Assembly: GCA_018894105.1 (NCBI GenBank)
Contig: CM032129.1
Location: 31,761,468-31,825,467 of the forward strand
DNA from: Jacaranda mimosifolia
Taxonomy: Eukaryota; Streptophyta; Magnoliopsida; Lamiales; Bignoniaceae
DNA length: 64,000 nucleotides
Reading direction: 5' to 3'
Part shown: positions 62,482 to 64,000 of the stretch, piece after piece
Numbering within the stretch: position 1 is the first letter of the stretch
Layout of the letters: every line of letters starts with the position of its first letter
Notes under the pieces: model-generated
What the model saw: the letters and a program-made list of their open reading frames with translations, nothing else
What the model was told of the DNA's origin: nothing
Database searches by the model: none
Translations under genes and position numbers: made by a program

Positions 62482-62973
62482 TAGGACTATTAACGAATCA
62501 AACCTTTATCAAATAAATCAAAATTTGAATTCAAAAAATAGATTTAAATTCGAATTCGAATTCAAATATAGTATAATATTTGATATATAATTGAATCCTA
62601 ATCAAATTCAATAATATTCGAGTTTGATATTCGATAAAATATTCGAATATATTATTATTATATATTAATATTTTTATTTCTCAAAACTTAAAATTTTGAT
62701 GATTTATAGTAATGAAGCCATTGAATAAATCAAGTATTTTCATTTTGTGACTATAATAAAAGGTCAAAAATCAATAAATAATTTAAAATTTAAGTGAAAA
62801 ATTGAGTTAATCGAACATTCGAATCAAATATGAATATATCGAATTGTTACTCGAATTGAATTCGAGCCCAAATTAAAATTCGAGTTGAATTCAAATACGA
62901 ATATAAATATGAGTAAAATGATCGAATCGAATTCGAATCCTTGAATATTCGATTCGATTCGTTAACAGTCGTA
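62482..62973. mobile_element. hAT-type MITE (492 bp)
   Basis: TAGGACTATTAACGAATCAA and GATTCGTTAACAGTCGTA are inverted ends. Flanks GTACCAAT (62474-62481) and GTACGAAC (62974-62981) agree at 6 of 8 bases. The interior is full of ATTCGAATTCGAATTC-type repeats. Confidence 0.72.
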
Positions 62974-63187
62974 GTACGAACGTGATGTGGGAGATTTCCT
63001 CAAAAGACATAAGTGCCCTCATCTCATTTAATATGTAAGGATCCGCGTATTTTTAAATAGGTCAACCCATTTGCCCGACCTGCACCCATGCTGGGACACC
63101 ATCTTAACCCTCAATTTCATGACACGTGCAAGCTTAAGGAGACATTCACGTCAGGCGCCATAGTACACACAGTGCACAAGGGATCAC

Positions 63188-63195
63188 TATAAATA
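63188..63195 (+). promoter_or_regulatory. TATA-like box upstream of the ABA receptor
   Basis: TATAAATA in CACTATAAATACCCCC, 400 bp before the ATG at 63588. It may be an LTR promoter rather than the gene's own. A CT/CAT-rich stretch follows as expected of a leader. Confidence 0.4.
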
Positions 63196-63587
63196 CCCCC
63201 ATTTATTAATTGAGAGAGTATCTGAAAGCCATCGTACCAACCTTCATCACTCATATCTCTACCACCCGATCACACGACCTAAAGAACTTTCGACCAAGAC
63301 ACCCGATTTAGCTAAAATATCACTCACCCGAACCCCCGTCTTTGATCAACTATTTGATCATTGATAAATATACTATGTGTCATTTTCTACTACATCAAAA
63401 TGCAAGATTGTGCCGACATGGTATGAGATAAAGATGGTTGACTGAGGAAAACGAACTAATTCTATGTTGAACCTATCTTTTCGAACATTTCAAATGAAGC
63501 CAAAATTCTCACAAATTCCAAGAAATCCTTCTATTAAATTTAGCACACATTTCCACTTCAAAGGCTGCAGTTTCCTTTTTATCCGCC

Positions 63588-64000
63588 ATGGCGGCTAGAC
63601 AGGCTGATCAAATTGACTTACACCTTGAGAAAATTTTCCCTTCAAAAATGCAACAAAATAAAGAGGCCAACAAAACTCACCCCCAAATCGCCGCTGGGGA
63701 GAAAATGAAAACTCTGTACCACAACCACGCGCTTTCCCCAAACCAGTGCACCTCAATAGTTGTTCAAGGCATCGACGCGCCGCTCCCTCTGGTCTGGTCC
63801 TTGCTTCGGAAATTCGACAATCCAAAAGCCTACAAACAGTTCGTGAAGAGCTGCGGCCTGAGCTCCGGAGACGGCGGCACTGGCAGCGTGCGGGAGGTGA
63901 TGATGGTGTCAGGCCTGCCGGCGAAGAGGAGCGTCGAGAGGCTTGATCGCCTCGACGATGATTTGCATGTGATGGTGTTTAGTATTATCGATGGAGATCA
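63588..64000 (+). CDS. PYL: PYR/PYL/RCAR abscisic acid receptor, PYL4/5/6-like (5' part)
   Basis: START-domain ABA receptor: binds ABA in the cytosol/nucleus and then inhibits clade A PP2C phosphatases, releasing SnRK2 kinases. 137 codons are visible, open to the right edge, with no intron, as in the PYL4-6 subfamily. [20 protein letters not shown] begins the domain (residues 51-70). [16 protein letters not shown] follows, with K83 equivalent to PYR1 K59, which contacts the ABA carboxylate. The gate loop SGLPA is at 108-112, S115 and E117 match PYR1 S92 and E94, and I133 matches PYR1 I110. The HRL latch would follow immediately outside the window. Oddities: M106 where PYR1 has V83 in the pocket, and K113-R114 right after the gate. 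In-frame start [11 protein letters not shown]21 and M40 are alternative starts. The segment is GC-rich relative to its flanks. Confidence 0.95.
   Translation, partial: MAARQADQIDLHLEKIFPSKMQQNKEANKTHPQIAAGEKMKTLYHNHALSPNQCTSIVVQGIDAPLPLVWSLLRKFDNPKAYKQFVKSCGLSSGDGGTGSVREVMMVSGLPAKRSVERLDRLDDDLHVMVFSIIDGD

Larger units (their letters stand above)
62430..63420 (+). mobile_element. LTR-like segment upstream of the ABA receptor, with hAT insertion
   Basis: TTTACACTTTGTCC ... CTAGTACCAAT, then (after the insertion 62482-62973) GATGTGGGAGATTTCCTCAAA, CATCTCATTTAATATG, a C-rich stretch, CACTATAAATACCCCC and a CT-rich segment parallel the remnant at 49430-50100. LTR ends are not defined, so this call is tentative. 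Confidence 0.45.

Noticed and set aside
63595..63946. ORFs overlapping the ABA receptor in other frames
   Set aside because: Shadows of the PYL coding frame, which is open to the window edge.
1..64000. CRISPR array, operon, prophage or other prokaryotic system
   Set aside because: The genes have plant introns and domains; the repeats are transposons or simple sequence, with no regularly spaced array.

Overview
The window is nuclear DNA from a flowering plant, most likely a eudicot. It is strongly AT-rich, its genes are sparse and carry GT-AG introns, and every recognisable protein belongs to a plant family: SCAR/WAVE, ALOG/LSH, SIP1-clade trihelix, PADRE (DUF4228) and a PYR/PYL/RCAR ABA receptor. 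I see no organelle, bacterial or CRISPR sequence. Gene-sized islands alternate with long stretches of small, often nested transposable elements. I cannot name the species.

Layout. 1-5562 (minus): the 5' six exons of a SCAR/WAVE actin-nucleation gene; its C-terminal WH2/VCA end lies left of the window. 5.6-30.6 kb: a 25-kb gene-poor interval with microsatellites, local tandem duplications, a solo LTR with a perfect 5-bp target duplication, several hAT-type MITEs with 8-bp duplications, a CACTA MITE and many copies of a short tRNA-like SINE, including three stacked in one target site. 30654-31217 (plus): an intronless ALOG/LSH coding region, possibly followed by a 4.3-kb 3'-UTR intron. 38.8-43.6 kb: a direct tandem duplication carrying two minus-strand trihelix transcription-factor genes. 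44.4-50.1 kb: LTR remnants and a nested MITE. 50879-51391 (minus): a PADRE/DUF4228 protein. 51.4-63.5 kb: nested MITEs, a Mutator-like non-autonomous element of about 1.6 kb, solo-LTR-like pieces and further hAT MITEs. 63588 to the right edge (plus): the first 137 codons of a PYL4/5/6-type ABA receptor, ending just before the latch.

The five loci are not an operon or gene cluster and work in different processes: actin branching, meristem/organ-boundary transcription, ABA/ethylene/seed-type transcription, stress response and ABA perception. Only the two trihelix genes are related to each other.

I found no clearly new biochemical system. The most informative features are evolutionary. Three SINEs lie in one target site separated by four copies of the same 14-bp sequence. 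Two copies of one MITE family are each interrupted by a different insertion, so each shows the other's empty site. The trihelix duplication appears to have cut one copy off from its distal promoter and shortened its C-terminus. The ABA receptor has unusual pocket and gate-flanking residues and an LTR-like sequence just upstream. All calls come from reading the sequence by eye; no search or alignment program was run.
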